Positions 25,737 through 35,798 of a stretch of DNA of 47,563 nt are shown here, in pieces; within the stretch, counting starts at the first letter, position 1; the number at the start of each line of letters is the position of its first letter. The notes under the pieces are model-generated. The model had not been told where the DNA came from. It saw only the letters and a program-made list of their open reading frames with translations, and did no database searches. The stretch is from Altererythrobacter sp. (lineage in GTDB: Bacteria > Pseudomonadota > Alphaproteobacteria > Sphingomonadales > Sphingomonadaceae): contig JALRKY010000028.1 of NCBI GenBank assembly GCA_023260985.1, positions 1-47,563 on the forward strand, given 5' to 3'. Both the position numbers and the translations under genes were made by a program.

Positions 25737-26408
25737 CTATTGCCAGTCGCCCTCGGGCTCCGGCACACGCGGCACCAGTATCATCGTGGTGCCCTCAACC
25801 CGCCACGACGCGAGCCGCGAAAGCAGGTTCATCCCAACCACATTGGTATCGCCCAGCGTGGGGGCAATCACCACGTCGAGCCCGCGCGCCGCGACATTGC
25901 CGAAGCGGATTTCGCCTGCGGTTGCGAGATGCGCACCGACTGGGCCATTGGCGGTGTTGATGGTGACCGGCAGGCCACCGCGGCGCGGCTCCAGCCCCGC
26001 GCGATCGGCCAGCCCCTTGGACACGGCGGTGAGCGTGGCGCCGGTATCGATCAGGAAATTGGCGGGCACGCCGTTGAGCTGCGCCTGCAACCAATAGTGC
26101 CCGTCAGGCGCCATCGCGATGCGCGTCTCGCCGCCTTCGACCACCTGCTCGGGCAGGCCGATTTGCGGCACCGCCACTTCAAGCCGCGAATCGAAGCGCG
26201 ACAGCTGCAACACCACCAGCACCAGCACGCCCGCCAGCACTACTGTGCTGCCCCGCCGCACGAGCTGGCCGAGCGGCAGCTGGCGGCGCACCATCAGGCT
26301 GCCGATCCAGCTCAGCCCGATTGCAGCGACCACAAGCAGCAGCAGGCCCGAGCGCGGGACCGCAGCGAGTGTCATCGCCAGATATTGCCAGACGGATTCG
26401 ATCGTCAT
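25737..26408 (-). CDS. Membrane-anchored retropepsin-like aspartic protease
   Basis: This is a single-domain clan AA aspartic protease of the bacterial TIGR02281 type. The 223-residue protein has two N-terminal hydrophobic segments (SGLLLLVVAAIGLSWIGSLM and a second about residues 54-68), then a periplasmic domain. The catalytic motif is FLIDTGATLTAVS and the closing block is VVGMNLLSRLASWRVEG. Such proteins act as homodimers because each carries one Asp motif. The target is unknown. Confidence 0.88.
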   Translation of the reverse strand: MTIESVWQYLAMTLAAVPRSGLLLLVVAAIGLSWIGSLMVRRQLPLGQLVRRGSTVVLAGVLVLVVLQLSRFDSRLEVAVPQIGLPEQVVEGGETRIAMAPDGHYWLQAQLNGVPANFLIDTGATLTAVSKGLADRAGLEPRRGGLPVTINTANGPVGAHLATAGEIRFGNVAARGLDVVIAPTLGDTNVVGMNLLSRLASWRVEGTTMILVPRVPEPEGDWQ

Positions 26409-26443
26409 TCAGCGGATATAGGAAGCACGGCTGGCTCGGTCCA

Positions 26444-27430
26444 TCATGGCGCGCTGCGCGGGAGCGTGGCGTCGGCCAGCACCAGCGCGAAGCGGCTTTC
26501 GCTGTCGGTCCAGCGGCGAATGGGCGTCCACCCCCCTGCCAGCAGCAGCATGTTGCCCGTGCGCCGATCGAATTTGTGGCTATTCTCGTTGTGAATGCTC
26601 TCGCCCGCGCGCATCGTGAAACTCCGCCCCGAAACCGCGAAGGTGATATCGCGCATGGCTACAAGATGCATCTCGATCCGCGCGATATCGTCATTCCAGC
26701 GCGCCTCGTGCCGCAAGGCGTCGAGCGGGATATCGCCATCGAGTTCGCGGTTGATCCGGCGGACGAGGTTGAAATTGAACTCGGCCGTCACGCCTGCCGC
26801 ATCGTCATAGGCAGCGACCAGCACTTCCGGATCCTTGATCTGGTCCATCCCGATCAGCAGCTTGCCGCCCTCGCCCAGCGTTTCGCGCATGGTGCACAAC
26901 AGATCGACCGCGGTACGCGCCACCATGTTGCCGATGGTCGAACCGGGAAAGAAACCGAGCTTGGGAAGTTCCGCGACTTCGCCGGGCAATTCCACCCGCC
27001 GCATGAAGTCCGCCTCGACCGGATAGACCGGCAGGCCCGGGAATTTTGCGGCGAGATCGGCTGCCGAGGCGCGCAGGAAATCGCCCGAGATATCGAGCGG
27101 CACATAGGCCCCAGGCGCAATCGCGGAAAGCAACAGCGGGGTCTTGACCGAGCTGCCCGATCCGAATTCCACCACGGCGCGGCCCGGCCCGATCAGCTCG
27201 GCGAACTCCTTGCTGCGTTCTGTCAGTATCCCGGTCTCGGCCCGGGTCAGGTAATATTCGGGGAGTTGCGTAATCTCCTCGAACAGGCGCGATCCCGCAT
27301 CGTCATAGAACCAGCGCGCTGGCACAGCCTTCTGCGGCTCCGACAGGCCCTGCAGCACGTCGGCGCGGAACGCACGGTCGACGCCGTCCTCGTCCAGATT
27401 AACCAGCGCAATGCCCTTGCGCGCGCTCAT
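26444..27430 (-). CDS. egtD: L-histidine N-alpha-methyltransferase EgtD
   Basis: EgtD trimethylates histidine to hercynine, the first step of ergothioneine synthesis. The 328-residue protein has PARWFYDDAGSRLFEEITQL, TRAETGILTERSKEFAEL, the SAM motif VVEFGSGSSVKT, and GFFPGSTIGNM. All are family hallmarks. Its ATG overlaps the egtB stop by four bases (ATGA), so the two are translationally coupled. Confidence 0.97.
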   Translation of the reverse strand: MSARKGIALVNLDEDGVDRAFRADVLQGLSEPQKAVPARWFYDDAGSRLFEEITQLPEYYLTRAETGILTERSKEFAELIGPGRAVVEFGSGSSVKTPLLLSAIAPGAYVPLDISGDFLRASAADLAAKFPGLPVYPVEADFMRRVELPGEVAELPKLGFFPGSTIGNMVARTAVDLLCTMRETLGEGGKLLIGMDQIKDPEVLVAAYDDAAGVTAEFNFNLVRRINRELDGDIPLDALRHEARWNDDIARIEMHLVAMRDITFAVSGRSFTMRAGESIHNENSHKFDRRTGNMLLLAGGWTPIRRWTDSESRFALVLADATLPRSAP

Positions 27431-28695
27431 GCCAGATCCTTAGCCAGCCTCAGGCTGGTGAACTGCCAGCGCTGGTGCGGGTAGAAGAAATTGCGATAGG
27501 AAGCGCGCGAATGGCCGCGCACCGTGGCGCAGCTGGCGCCCTTTAGCACGAACTGGCCGCTCATAAACTTGCCATTGTATTCTCCCACCGCGCCTTCTGC
27601 TGGCTTGAAACGAGGATAGGGGAGATAGGCCGAGCGCGTCCATTGCCAGCAATCGCCGAACATGCCTTCGCTGCCGACCGGCAAGACTGGCCCGGCCTCA
27701 TCGAGCTGGTTGCCTCTGGTGGGAGCGGCATTCTGTCCGATTGCCTCCCATTCCACTTCGGTCGGCAGCCTCAAACCCGCCCAGCTGGCGAAGGCGTCAG
27801 CTTCGAAATAGGAGATGTGTGCGACCGGCGCGTTCGGATCGCGCGCCTGCCAGCCCTTATGGGTGAAATATTCCTCGTCGCGCCAATATAGCGGCGCTGT
27901 GATTGCATCGCGCTGGACCCAAGCCCAACCGTCCGACAGCCACAGCGAAGGCGTGCGATAGCCGCCATCGGCGATGAACTCGCCCCACTCGGCATTGGTG
28001 ACGAGCCGGTTCGACAGCGCGAAGGGCTCAAGCAGCACGCGATGGCGCGGCCCTTCATTGTCGAAAGCGAAGCCGAAGCCGTCATGGCCGATCAGCACGA
28101 TGCCGCCGGGATGCTCATGCCAGCCCGCAGCAACGCGCTGTTCCGCCACCTTCAGCGCGCCTTCCCACATGGCGGGGCAAACCGGATTGCGGAACAGCGC
28201 GTGCTTGATATCGGTCAGCAGCAATTCGATATGTTGCTGCTCATGCGCGATGCCCAGTTCGATGAGCGAGAAGAGCTCCTCACGCCCGAGCAGCGGCGCC
28301 ATCGCACTGGTCACATGCGCGCGCCAGGCCAGCACCTCTTCGAGCGAGGGTCGCGACAACATTCCGCGCGAATAGCGCGCGATCCGCACCCCCTCGGCCT
28401 CGTAATAGGAATTGAACAGGAAGGGCCAGCGCTCGTCGAACAGACGATACCCCAGCTTGTGATCGCGCAGCAAGAATGTCTCCCAAAACCATGTGGTATG
28501 CGCCAGGTGCCACTTGGCGGGAGAGGCGTCTTCCATCGACTGGATAGTGGCATCCGCGTCACTGAGCGGCAGCACCAACTCCTCCATCATGGCGCGTATC
28601 GCGAGGTAGCGATCCGCCAGCGGCGCATTCGCTTCGGCCTCTGAACGGGCGAGGGGTTCGGGCACGGAAATCTCCTGCGGCGTCCGGTCCATCAT
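27427..28695 (-). CDS. egtB: Ergothioneine biosynthesis sulfoxide synthase EgtB
   Basis: EgtB is a non-haem iron enzyme that joins hercynine to a thiol donor to form a sulfoxide. The N-terminal DinB-like helical domain supplies the three-His iron site, with WHLAHTTWFWETF and HEQQHIELLLTD. The C-terminal formylglycine-generating-enzyme-like domain holds FALSNRLVTNAEWGEFI, RLPTEVEWEAIG and GDCWQWTRSAYLPYPRF. The ATG at 28695 is preferred over 28704 because a GAGG stretch has better spacing to it. No egtA, egtC or egtE is nearby, suggesting a compact EgtB-EgtD pathway that may use cysteine directly. Confidence 0.95.
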   Translation of the reverse strand: MMDRTPQEISVPEPLARSEAEANAPLADRYLAIRAMMEELVLPLSDADATIQSMEDASPAKWHLAHTTWFWETFLLRDHKLGYRLFDERWPFLFNSYYEAEGVRIARYSRGMLSRPSLEEVLAWRAHVTSAMAPLLGREELFSLIELGIAHEQQHIELLLTDIKHALFRNPVCPAMWEGALKVAEQRVAAGWHEHPGGIVLIGHDGFGFAFDNEGPRHRVLLEPFALSNRLVTNAEWGEFIADGGYRTPSLWLSDGWAWVQRDAITAPLYWRDEEYFTHKGWQARDPNAPVAHISYFEADAFASWAGLRLPTEVEWEAIGQNAAPTRGNQLDEAGPVLPVGSEGMFGDCWQWTRSAYLPYPRFKPAEGAVGEYNGKFMSGQFVLKGASCATVRGHSRASYRNFFYPHQRWQFTSLRLAKDLA

Positions 28696-28765
28696 GAGAA
28701 CCATGCCTCATAGAGCGCGTGAATGAAAGGCATGCCGCGCTGCGCCATGCAGTGCCAATTGCGCG

Positions 28766-29826
28766 TCAGGCTGCCATGCGAACGGTGTTCCTGCCCTGAT
28801 CCTTGGCCTGGTAAAGTGCCTGGTCGGCCCGGCCGAACATCCCCAGCCCGCTGTCGTCATGGTGTATCGAAGTGAAACCCGCGCTTACGGTCACTGGGGG
28901 TATGCCATCACCCATACTGCTTGCCGCAATTGCCTAGCGCAGTCGTTCTGCCAGGATGCGTGCAACGGAGCCATCCGCCTCAAGCACAATCCAGACGAAC
29001 TCTTCACCACCAATGCGGCCCACCACATCGCCCTCTCGCGCCTGTTGGCGCAGCAGTTGAGCGACGCTTCGTGGAACCTCATCACCGATCGGGTGCCCAT
29101 GCGTGTCGTTGATTCGTTTGAAATGCTCGATGTCCATCAAGATCAGCGCCAGTTTATTGCTACCTTGGCGCGAGTGGACGATCAGCCGGTCGAGATCCGC
29201 CATAACCCGGCGGTGGTTGGCAAGGCCGGTAAGCGGGTCTGTATTGACGAGTTCGCGCGCCTTTCGCGCCTCCTGCAGGCCGTGTCTCGCGACTGGAGTA
29301 GATCCTTCTCGCGCCTGGACTGCTCTCTTATGTCAGTTACCACCCCAAACACGCGCCGCGAGCGGCCGCCTGCCGCCCCGATATGCCGTGCGCGAAAGGA
29401 GAGCAAGCGCATCGATCCGTCGAACCGCATGATCGCGAACCGCCGGGTGAATGGCTCCATTTCGTCCTGTTTTGCCATCACAAACAAAACGATATCTACG
29501 CCGTTTGCGGCAAGCAAAGTTTCGGCATCGCCGAGCAAGAATACTTCATCCGGGTCAAGCCCGAAGATTTCGCGCAAACCCGGCGACCAATCGTTTCGCT
29601 GCTCGTCCGGAAAATACTGCCACAGGCCAATCACCGCGATCTCTTCCACCATAGCAGCCTGCGCTTGCGCTTCATTCAATTGCAACTTGAATTGTGCTTT
29701 GGCCCCGATGGCCTGAGTGCTTTCGCGCGCCAGCCGGGCGCATCGCACCCACAGCCATGCGCAAATCAGCAGCAACATGCCATCGAGCCCAGCCAGAGCC
29801 AGCGTCGTTTCGCTCGTCTCTCCCAA
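28766..29826 (-). pseudogene. Diguanylate cyclase (PAS-GGDEF), disrupted twice
   Basis: The parts are an N-terminal membrane helix (LALAGLDGMLLLICAWLWV), a PAS-like domain (EEIAVIGLWQYFPDEQ, FGVVTDI) and a GGDEF domain. The GGDEF domain contains DPLTGLANHRRVMADLDRL, MDIEHFKRINDTHGH and the active site RIGGEEF. One base is lost near 29285-29290, shifting frame before the GGDEF domain. A TAG at 28934-28936 replaces what is usually a Gln codon in the block AERLRQAIA. The frame then stays open to TGA at 28766. The ancestral enzyme would make cyclic di-GMP. The start is a TTG, so it is uncertain. Confidence 0.85.
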
Positions 29827-29957
29827 AAACCGCGCTGCCAGGGGTCTCTTCGTTAACGAGCAGGCCTCTTAGATTGCGCAGGCTCAGAAAAAGCGCGCGC
29901 GCCTCTCCGCATTTCTGCGTATTCTGGCGTTGAAATTCCCGGCGAACCGAAAGTCGT

Positions 29958-31337
29958 TCAGGCGGCGTCCGCCTGCCGCTCGCATGCCTGCTGGTTGAGC
30001 ATTTCGGCAAGCAGGAAAGCCAGCTCCAGCGATTGCGCCGCGTTGAGCCGCGGGTCGCAATGCGTGTGATAGCGATCGCCCAGCGCATCATCGGTGATCG
30101 CCACCGCACCGCCCACGCATTCGGTCACGTCCTGCCCGGTCATCTCGATATGGATCCCCCCCGGATGGGTGCCTTCGGCGCGGTGGACCGCGAAGAAGCC
30201 CTTAACTTCGGACAGGATGCGGTCGAACGGGCGCGTCTTGTATCCGCTGCCCGACTTGATCACATTGCCGTGCATCGGGTCGCAGCTCCACACCACCGGA
30301 TGGCCTTCGCGCGTGACCGCCCGCACCAGCCGCGGCAGACCTTCCTCTACCTTGTCGTGGCCGAAGCGGCCGATCAGCGTGATCCGCCCTGCTTCGCGCG
30401 CGGGATTGAGCGTGTCGAGCAGGCGCAACAGCGCATCCGGCTCTAGGGTTGGCCCGCACTTCATACCGATCGGATTGCCGACGCCGCGCAGGAACTCGAC
30501 ATGCGCCGAGCCTTCGAAGCGGGTCCGGTCGCCGATCCAAAGCATGTGCGCCGAACAATCGTACCAGTCGCCGGTGAGCGAATCGCGCCGGGTCAGCGCC
30601 TGCTCGTAAGGCAGCAGGAGTGCTTCGTGGCTGGTGTAGAAGCTGGTGCCCTGCAGTTGCGGTACGGTGGCCGGATCGATCCCGCAGGCTTCCATGAAGT
30701 CGAGCGCTTCGCCAATCCGGTCGGCAACGTCGCTGAATCGGTCAGCCCAGGGCGTACGACCCATGAAATCGAGCGTCCACTGGTGCACCTGGCGCAGATT
30801 GGCGTAACCGCCGCCGGCAAAGGCGCGCAGCAGGTTGAGCGTGGCGGCTGCCTGCGAATAGGCCTTCACCATGCGCGCCGGATCGTTGCGCCGTGCCTCG
30901 GAATCGAACTCGATGCCGTTGATATTGTCGCCAAGGTAGCTCGGCAGAGTCACGTCGCCCTGCGTCTCCGTGAGCGAGCTGCGCGGCTTTGCGAACTGCC
31001 CTGCCATGCGGCCCACCTTCACCAAGGGGCGCTTGCTGGCAAAGGTCATCACGACCGCCATCTGCAACAGCACGCGGAAGGTGTCGCGGATATTGTTCGG
31101 GTGGAACTCGGCGAAGCTCTCGGCGCAATCGCCGCCCTGCAGCAGGAAGCCGTGGCCCTGCGCTACTTCGGCCAGTTCCGCCTTCAGCGCGCGCGCTTCA
31201 CCCGCGAAGACAAGCGGCGGATAGGTCGCGAGCGTAGCTTCCGCCGCGGCCAATTCAGCTGCGTCTTCATATTGCGGCAGATGCCGCGCTTCATGGGCTT
31301 TCCAGCCCTCGGGTATCCAATTCTGCGCCACGTTCAC
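29958..31337 (-). CDS. aroG: 3-deoxy-7-phosphoheptulonate synthase, class II
   Basis: This enzyme condenses phosphoenolpyruvate and erythrose 4-phosphate, the first step of aromatic synthesis. The 459-residue protein is the plant/actinobacterial class II type. It has [16 protein letters not shown], the block [16 protein letters not shown], and [52 protein letters not shown] and [18 protein letters not shown] follow. Class II enzymes differ from class I in feedback control. The symbol follows the mycobacterial usage. Confidence 0.95.
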   Translation of the reverse strand: MNVAQNWIPEGWKAHEARHLPQYEDAAELAAAEATLATYPPLVFAGEARALKAELAEVAQGHGFLLQGGDCAESFAEFHPNNIRDTFRVLLQMAVVMTFASKRPLVKVGRMAGQFAKPRSSLTETQGDVTLPSYLGDNINGIEFDSEARRNDPARMVKAYSQAAATLNLLRAFAGGGYANLRQVHQWTLDFMGRTPWADRFSDVADRIGEALDFMEACGIDPATVPQLQGTSFYTSHEALLLPYEQALTRRDSLTGDWYDCSAHMLWIGDRTRFEGSAHVEFLRGVGNPIGMKCGPTLEPDALLRLLDTLNPAREAGRITLIGRFGHDKVEEGLPRLVRAVTREGHPVVWSCDPMHGNVIKSGSGYKTRPFDRILSEVKGFFAVHRAEGTHPGGIHIEMTGQDVTECVGGAVAITDDALGDRYHTHCDPRLNAAQSLELAFLLAEMLNQQACERQADAA

Positions 31338-31450
31338 TGTCTCTGTAAGGTCGATCGAGCAGGCGCGGTTACACGCGCGGTCTCAGAAATGCAAAGTCGA
31401 ACAGCCCAAAACGATAACAAAATTTCGCGTGGATGCCCAAGCTCGACTTG

Positions 31451-34441
31451 TCAGCGACCCGATATCGCGGGTGCGGCAGGGGAGACTGCCACAGCCCTTT
31501 CGTTGTCGTATGCCGCCTGCGCCAGCTCCTGCCCTTCGGGAATTACCGCCATTCGCCAGCCCGGTCGTCCGCCGAAATAGCGCCGCGCAAGCAGCTGCAT
31601 GATCTCGCCCCGCGTCGCCGAATGGTCGGCCACGAGGCTGCGGATCAGCTCGACCCGTCCCGGATCGCTTGTCGCGCCTTCGAGCTGAAGCAGGATGAAC
31701 ATGTTGCTGGTCATAGCGCGGTTGTAGAGCTGGCCCAGTGGCTGGGCGGCGCGTTGCATTTCGTCTTCGCTGGGCGGGTTCTCGACCAGATCCTGCGCGA
31801 TCCGGTCAGCCTCAGCGAAGAACACCGGCACGTCCTTGGGCCGCAGCTGCGCCAGCGCGCGGATCGTGCCGCCGCCGGGCAGGTCGGTGGGCCAGTCGGA
31901 GATCGCGGCCGGGGCATAGCTCGCGCCCAGCCGCTCGCGGAGAGCATCCATCAGCCGGTTGTTGAAGAGGTCGGCCAGTATCGACAGCTGGCGGGATTCG
32001 CGCAGCCGGGTAGTGCCGCCGCCGCTGGGCCAGGCAATCACCGCCGCGGCCTGATCGGCATCGCCGCGATGCTTCAGCACCACCGGCGCACCATTGTCAG
32101 CCTCAGGGAATGCAGGGACGCGCTCCTCCACTTCGGCACTCAGCGGAACGCGCGGCGGCAAGGCACCGAAAGTGCGGCGCAGCGTTTCGACGACAGCCTC
32201 GCGGTCGAACTCGCCGATCACGAGTACTTCGAGCGGGCCTTCGGCCATCCGAGCTTCCCAGAACTCGCGGAAACCCTCGGGCGTGGTACCTTTCATCATC
32301 GCCGGATCGGGCGTGGCGAAACGGGCATCCTTGTCGCGGACGAGATATTCGAGGTCGCGCGCGAGCACGCCAGCGGGGCTGGTGGCGTAGGACGCATAGC
32401 CGATTTCCGCCGCCGCCTTAGCGCGCAGCACGGGGTTGCGGTCCCAGCGCGGCATGCCGAGCTTGGCTACGAAGAGGTAGAGCTGGTCGGCAACGTCGGC
32501 TGAGCGGGTCTGCGCGCCGAAGCTGAAGACGGCATCGCCGATCTCGAAATCGAACGCCATCTTGCGGCCGGTCACCAGCCGATCAAGATCGTCCTCGTCG
32601 AGCTCTCCGATGCCCGAGGATACGAGTGCCATTTCGCCGAGCGTGGCATAGGGCGCGGTTGCCTCGGTGAAGCTGCGATAGCCGCCGCCGAAACGGACCT
32701 TGACCGAGACGCGGCCCGGCTCGTCATGGTTCGACCACAAGATCGCTTTCACTCCATTGGCGAAATCGACCTGCTCGATATCGAGCAGGCCCAACGGCTT
32801 GCGCTCGACGACCTCGCCAGGCTTGCCGACGGGCGGAAGCTTGTCGAAGGAGATGGTGCGATTGGCCAGCCGCGAGGCACCATCGGGATCGGCGTCGCGA
32901 GCAAGAGCGAGCCGAAGCTCCGCTGCAGTCGCCTCGTCGCCCTGCGAGGTGACATAGATGCCGCGCACCACATCTCCTTCGAACAGCTTGCGCGTGTGAT
33001 CGAACACATTGGCTGGGTTGAACCGCGCCCGCATCCCGCGGAAAATCGCCAGCGCGGTCTCAGGCGAAGCGACCGTCTCGCGGATATCGAGCGCGCGGAC
33101 GATATTATCGGCTAGCTTGACCCCGGCGAGCACCTTTCGCTGTTCGACTTCGCTCGCGAAAGCGGTGTCGAACTGCGCCACTTCCCGGTCGATCTCTTCC
33201 TGCGTGGGTGGGTGCGACAGCGCATCGGCAATGACGCCGCGCACGTCGGCGAGCGCTGACTGCCAGTCGCCATCGAGCGGCGCGAAGCTGACGAAAGTGG
33301 CATCGGCAGAGCGCGAGATATCGTCTTGCTGAACTTCTGCATAGAGGTAGCCACCGCCGCTGCGCGCACGCGATTCCAGCCTGCGATTGATGATGGCCTG
33401 CGACACCGCGTCGAGCATCAGCCCTTCATTATAGACCACCGTATCCTGCACCTGACGCCATGGCCGCATGACGGCATAGGTCAGGTTACGGGGCATGTCG
33501 GGCTCGACAGCGACTGCAAGCTCGCCGATCGGATTGCTGCCCTCCCCGCCGGGAGGCGCCAGAGGATCGCCGAAGTCGGGAGCGACCATCGCCGGGCCTT
33601 GCCCATGCCAATCGCCGAAATAGCGCTCGATCAATTGCGCGAAGTGTACCGGATCGACATCACCCACAACCACGATCACGGTATTTTCCGGGCGGTACCA
33701 GCGCTCGTGGAATGCCTCGAGGCTGGCCTGGTCGGTTGCGCGCAATGTGGCTTCGGTTCCGATCGGGCGACGATTGGCCAGCCGTTGCCCGGCGAACAGC
33801 GTCGCCAGCGTCTGTTCGCTCACGCGTTGTCCCGCCCCGCTCTGCTCGCGCATTTCGGCGAGCACGATCGGCACTTCGGCGGCGATATTGTCGTTGGTGA
33901 GCACTGGTTCGCGCACCATGCCCGACAACAGCTTGAAGCTCTCCTCCAGCCCCTCGGACGTGATCGCCGGCAGGTCGATCTTGTAGACCGTGTGGGTCGG
34001 CGTGGTTTCGGCATTGGCGTCATGCCCCAGCGTCGCGCCAAGTCGCTGCCACGTCGGGATCGCTTCGCCCGAGCCGAGATACTTGCTCTCGCGGAAAAGC
34101 ATGTGTTCGAGCAAGTGCGCATAGCCCTGTTCCTCGTCGCTCTCGTGAAGCGAACCGGCGTCGATCCGGATGCGGATCGAAACCTGCCCCGGCGGCACGC
34201 CATTCTTGCGCACGGCATAGCGCAAGCCGTTGCCCATTTCGCCGAACTGCCACTCGCGGTCGACTGGAATGTCGCTATCGCGATAGAGCCACGGCACCTC
34301 GTCACCACTTTGCATCGAGGTTGGCGGCGCTTGCGGAACAGGCACGGCAGCAGGCGCCTCTTGCGCGGCAAGCGAAAGCGGGGCGGGCAATGGGGAAACC
34401 ACCAAGGCGAGCGCGCCAATAGCGCGAAACAACGCAGTCAT
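31451..34441 (-). CDS. M16 family zinc metallopeptidase, double-domain
   Basis: The 996-residue exported protein has a Sec signal (about 1-26) and two tandem M16 halves. The first half carries the inverted zinc motif HLLEH at residues 109-113 and the downstream Glu ligand region (IVLAEMREQ). The second half is inactive, as in pitrilysin-like enzymes. ERYFGDWHGQGPA and EEHLLEHMLF-type surroundings match periplasmic insulinase-like peptidases. The ATG at 34441 is chosen as the start of the signal peptide. The substrate is unknown. Confidence 0.93.
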   Translation of the reverse strand: MTALFRAIGALALVVSPLPAPLSLAAQEAPAAVPVPQAPPTSMQSGDEVPWLYRDSDIPVDREWQFGEMGNGLRYAVRKNGVPPGQVSIRIRIDAGSLHESDEEQGYAHLLEHMLFRESKYLGSGEAIPTWQRLGATLGHDANAETTPTHTVYKIDLPAITSEGLEESFKLLSGMVREPVLTNDNIAAEVPIVLAEMREQSGAGQRVSEQTLATLFAGQRLANRRPIGTEATLRATDQASLEAFHERWYRPENTVIVVVGDVDPVHFAQLIERYFGDWHGQGPAMVAPDFGDPLAPPGGEGSNPIGELAVAVEPDMPRNLTYAVMRPWRQVQDTVVYNEGLMLDAVSQAIINRRLESRARSGGGYLYAEVQQDDISRSADATFVSFAPLDGDWQSALADVRGVIADALSHPPTQEEIDREVAQFDTAFASEVEQRKVLAGVKLADNIVRALDIRETVASPETALAIFRGMRARFNPANVFDHTRKLFEGDVVRGIYVTSQGDEATAAELRLALARDADPDGASRLANRTISFDKLPPVGKPGEVVERKPLGLLDIEQVDFANGVKAILWSNHDEPGRVSVKVRFGGGYRSFTEATAPYATLGEMALVSSGIGELDEDDLDRLVTGRKMAFDFEIGDAVFSFGAQTRSADVADQLYLFVAKLGMPRWDRNPVLRAKAAAEIGYASYATSPAGVLARDLEYLVRDKDARFATPDPAMMKGTTPEGFREFWEARMAEGPLEVLVIGEFDREAVVETLRRTFGALPPRVPLSAEVEERVPAFPEADNGAPVVLKHRGDADQAAAVIAWPSGGGTTRLRESRQLSILADLFNNRLMDALRERLGASYAPAAISDWPTDLPGGGTIRALAQLRPKDVPVFFAEADRIAQDLVENPPSEDEMQRAAQPLGQLYNRAMTSNMFILLQLEGATSDPGRVELIRSLVADHSATRGEIMQLLARRYFGGRPGWRMAVIPEGQELAQAAYDNERAVAVSPAAPAISGR

Positions 34442-34537
34442 GGCTGGAACTATAGAGGCTCTACAGGTGAAGGGATAGTGAATGGCGCGCAGCTTTGCCG
34501 GCTTGCCGCGCGGCTGCACCGCACCTACATGGGCGCC

Positions 34538-35122
34538 ATGTTCATCGAGACCGAAACCACGCCCAACCCCGCCAGCCTGAAGTTCCTGCCCGGGCGGCAG
34601 GTGATGACGAGCGGGACACGCGAATTCGCCACACCCGAAGCCGCAGAAGCCAGCCCGCTGGCACAGGCAATCTTCGACACAGGCGAAGTCACCAATGTGT
34701 TTTTCGGCAGCGATTTCATCAGCGTGACCGCCGCGCCCGGCACCAGCTGGACTGCGCTAAAGCCGCAAGTGGTCGCAATCCTGCTCGATCATTTCGTATC
34801 CGAAGCGCCACTCTTCGCAGGCGGCGATGCCTCGGGAATCAGCGTACCGCCCGAATCGGACGATGCGCTGCTGGTCGCGGAAGACCCGGCCGATGCTGAT
34901 ATCGTCGCACAAATCAACGAGCTGCTTGAAACGCGTGTGCGCCCTGCGGTCGCGGGCGATGGTGGCGATATCGCCTATCGCGGCTTCAAGGACGGAATCG
35001 TCTATCTGACGCTGCAAGGCGCCTGTTCGGGCTGCCCTTCCAGCACTGCTACGCTCAAGCACGGGATCGAAGGGCTGCTAAAGCACTACGTGCCAGAAGT
35101 AATCGAAGTTCGCGCCGCCTGA
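34538..35122 (+). CDS. NfuA/NifU-like iron-sulfur cluster carrier
   Basis: This is an Fe-S scaffold or carrier with an N-terminal Nfu_N domain ([19 protein letters not shown]) and a C-terminal NifU domain. The C-terminal CxxC is in [20 protein letters not shown] and binds a [4Fe-4S] cluster at a dimer interface. The 194-residue length is normal for the mitochondrial-type Nfu. The ATG at 34538 matches the family start; an ATG at 34529 adds three residues. It runs divergently from the M16 peptidase and just before a nitroreductase. Confidence 0.93.
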   Translation: MFIETETTPNPASLKFLPGRQVMTSGTREFATPEAAEASPLAQAIFDTGEVTNVFFGSDFISVTAAPGTSWTALKPQVVAILLDHFVSEAPLFAGGDASGISVPPESDDALLVAEDPADADIVAQINELLETRVRPAVAGDGGDIAYRGFKDGIVYLTLQGACSGCPSSTATLKHGIEGLLKHYVPEVIEVRAA

Positions 35123-35144
35123 ATCGCGCCTGCCGGAGCCAACC

Positions 35145-35753
35145 ATGACAAAGCAATTTCACGACCATATTCTCTCCGCCGAAGCGCTCGACCAGCTTTT
35201 CAACGATGCGCGCACCTATAACGGCTGGCTCGACAAGCCGGTGAACGACACGCAGCTCCGCGCGATCTACGATTTGATGAAGATGGCGCCCACTTCGGCC
35301 AACATGCAGCCGGCGCGGATCGTGTGGGCCAAGTCGCATGCCGCCAAGCAGAAGCTGGCTGACTGCGCGTCCGAAGGGAACACGGCGAAGCTTCTCGCCG
35401 CGCCCGTGACTGCGATCGTGGCTTATGACATCGACTTCCACGAACAGCTGCCCTGGCTGTTCCCGCACACCGATGCAAAAAGTTGGTTCGAAGGCAATGA
35501 GGAAGGGCGAAAGGAAGGCGCCTTCCGCAATTCCTCACTACAGGGCGCCTATCTCATGCTCGCCGCGCGGGCACTCGGGCTCGATTGCGGGCCCATGTCG
35601 GGCTTCGACCCGGCTGCGGTCAATGCTGCCTTCTTCGGCGACGAACCGCGCCACCGGGTAAACTTCATCTGCTCGATAGGCTATGGTGATCCCGCCAGCA
35701 TTTTCGAACGCAGCCCGCGCCCTGCGTTCGACAAGTTCAACCGCATTCTCTGA
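35145..35753 (+). CDS. Malonic semialdehyde reductase-type nitroreductase (RutE-like)
   Basis: This flavin-dependent nitroreductase family member is of the RutE/HadB subgroup. RutE reduces malonic semialdehyde in pyrimidine breakdown; others act on nitro compounds. The FMN-binding blocks are [16 protein letters not shown] and [20 protein letters not shown], with the closing [10 protein letters not shown]. The 202-residue length is typical. No other rut genes are in the window, so the physiological substrate is open. Confidence 0.88.
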   Translation: MTKQFHDHILSAEALDQLFNDARTYNGWLDKPVNDTQLRAIYDLMKMAPTSANMQPARIVWAKSHAAKQKLADCASEGNTAKLLAAPVTAIVAYDIDFHEQLPWLFPHTDAKSWFEGNEEGRKEGAFRNSSLQGAYLMLAARALGLDCGPMSGFDPAAVNAAFFGDEPRHRVNFICSIGYGDPASIFERSPRPAFDKFNRIL

Positions 35754-35798
35754 TTTCACAAGCTTGAACCGCGCGCAACCTTGAGGCATCGCGCAGGG

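Noticed and set aside
18854-28936. Possible amber suppression or recoding, because several genes contain in-frame TAG
   Set aside because: Intact genes here, such as trhO and yghU, end naturally in TAG, and no suppressor tRNA is visible. Nonsense mutations or errors are simpler.
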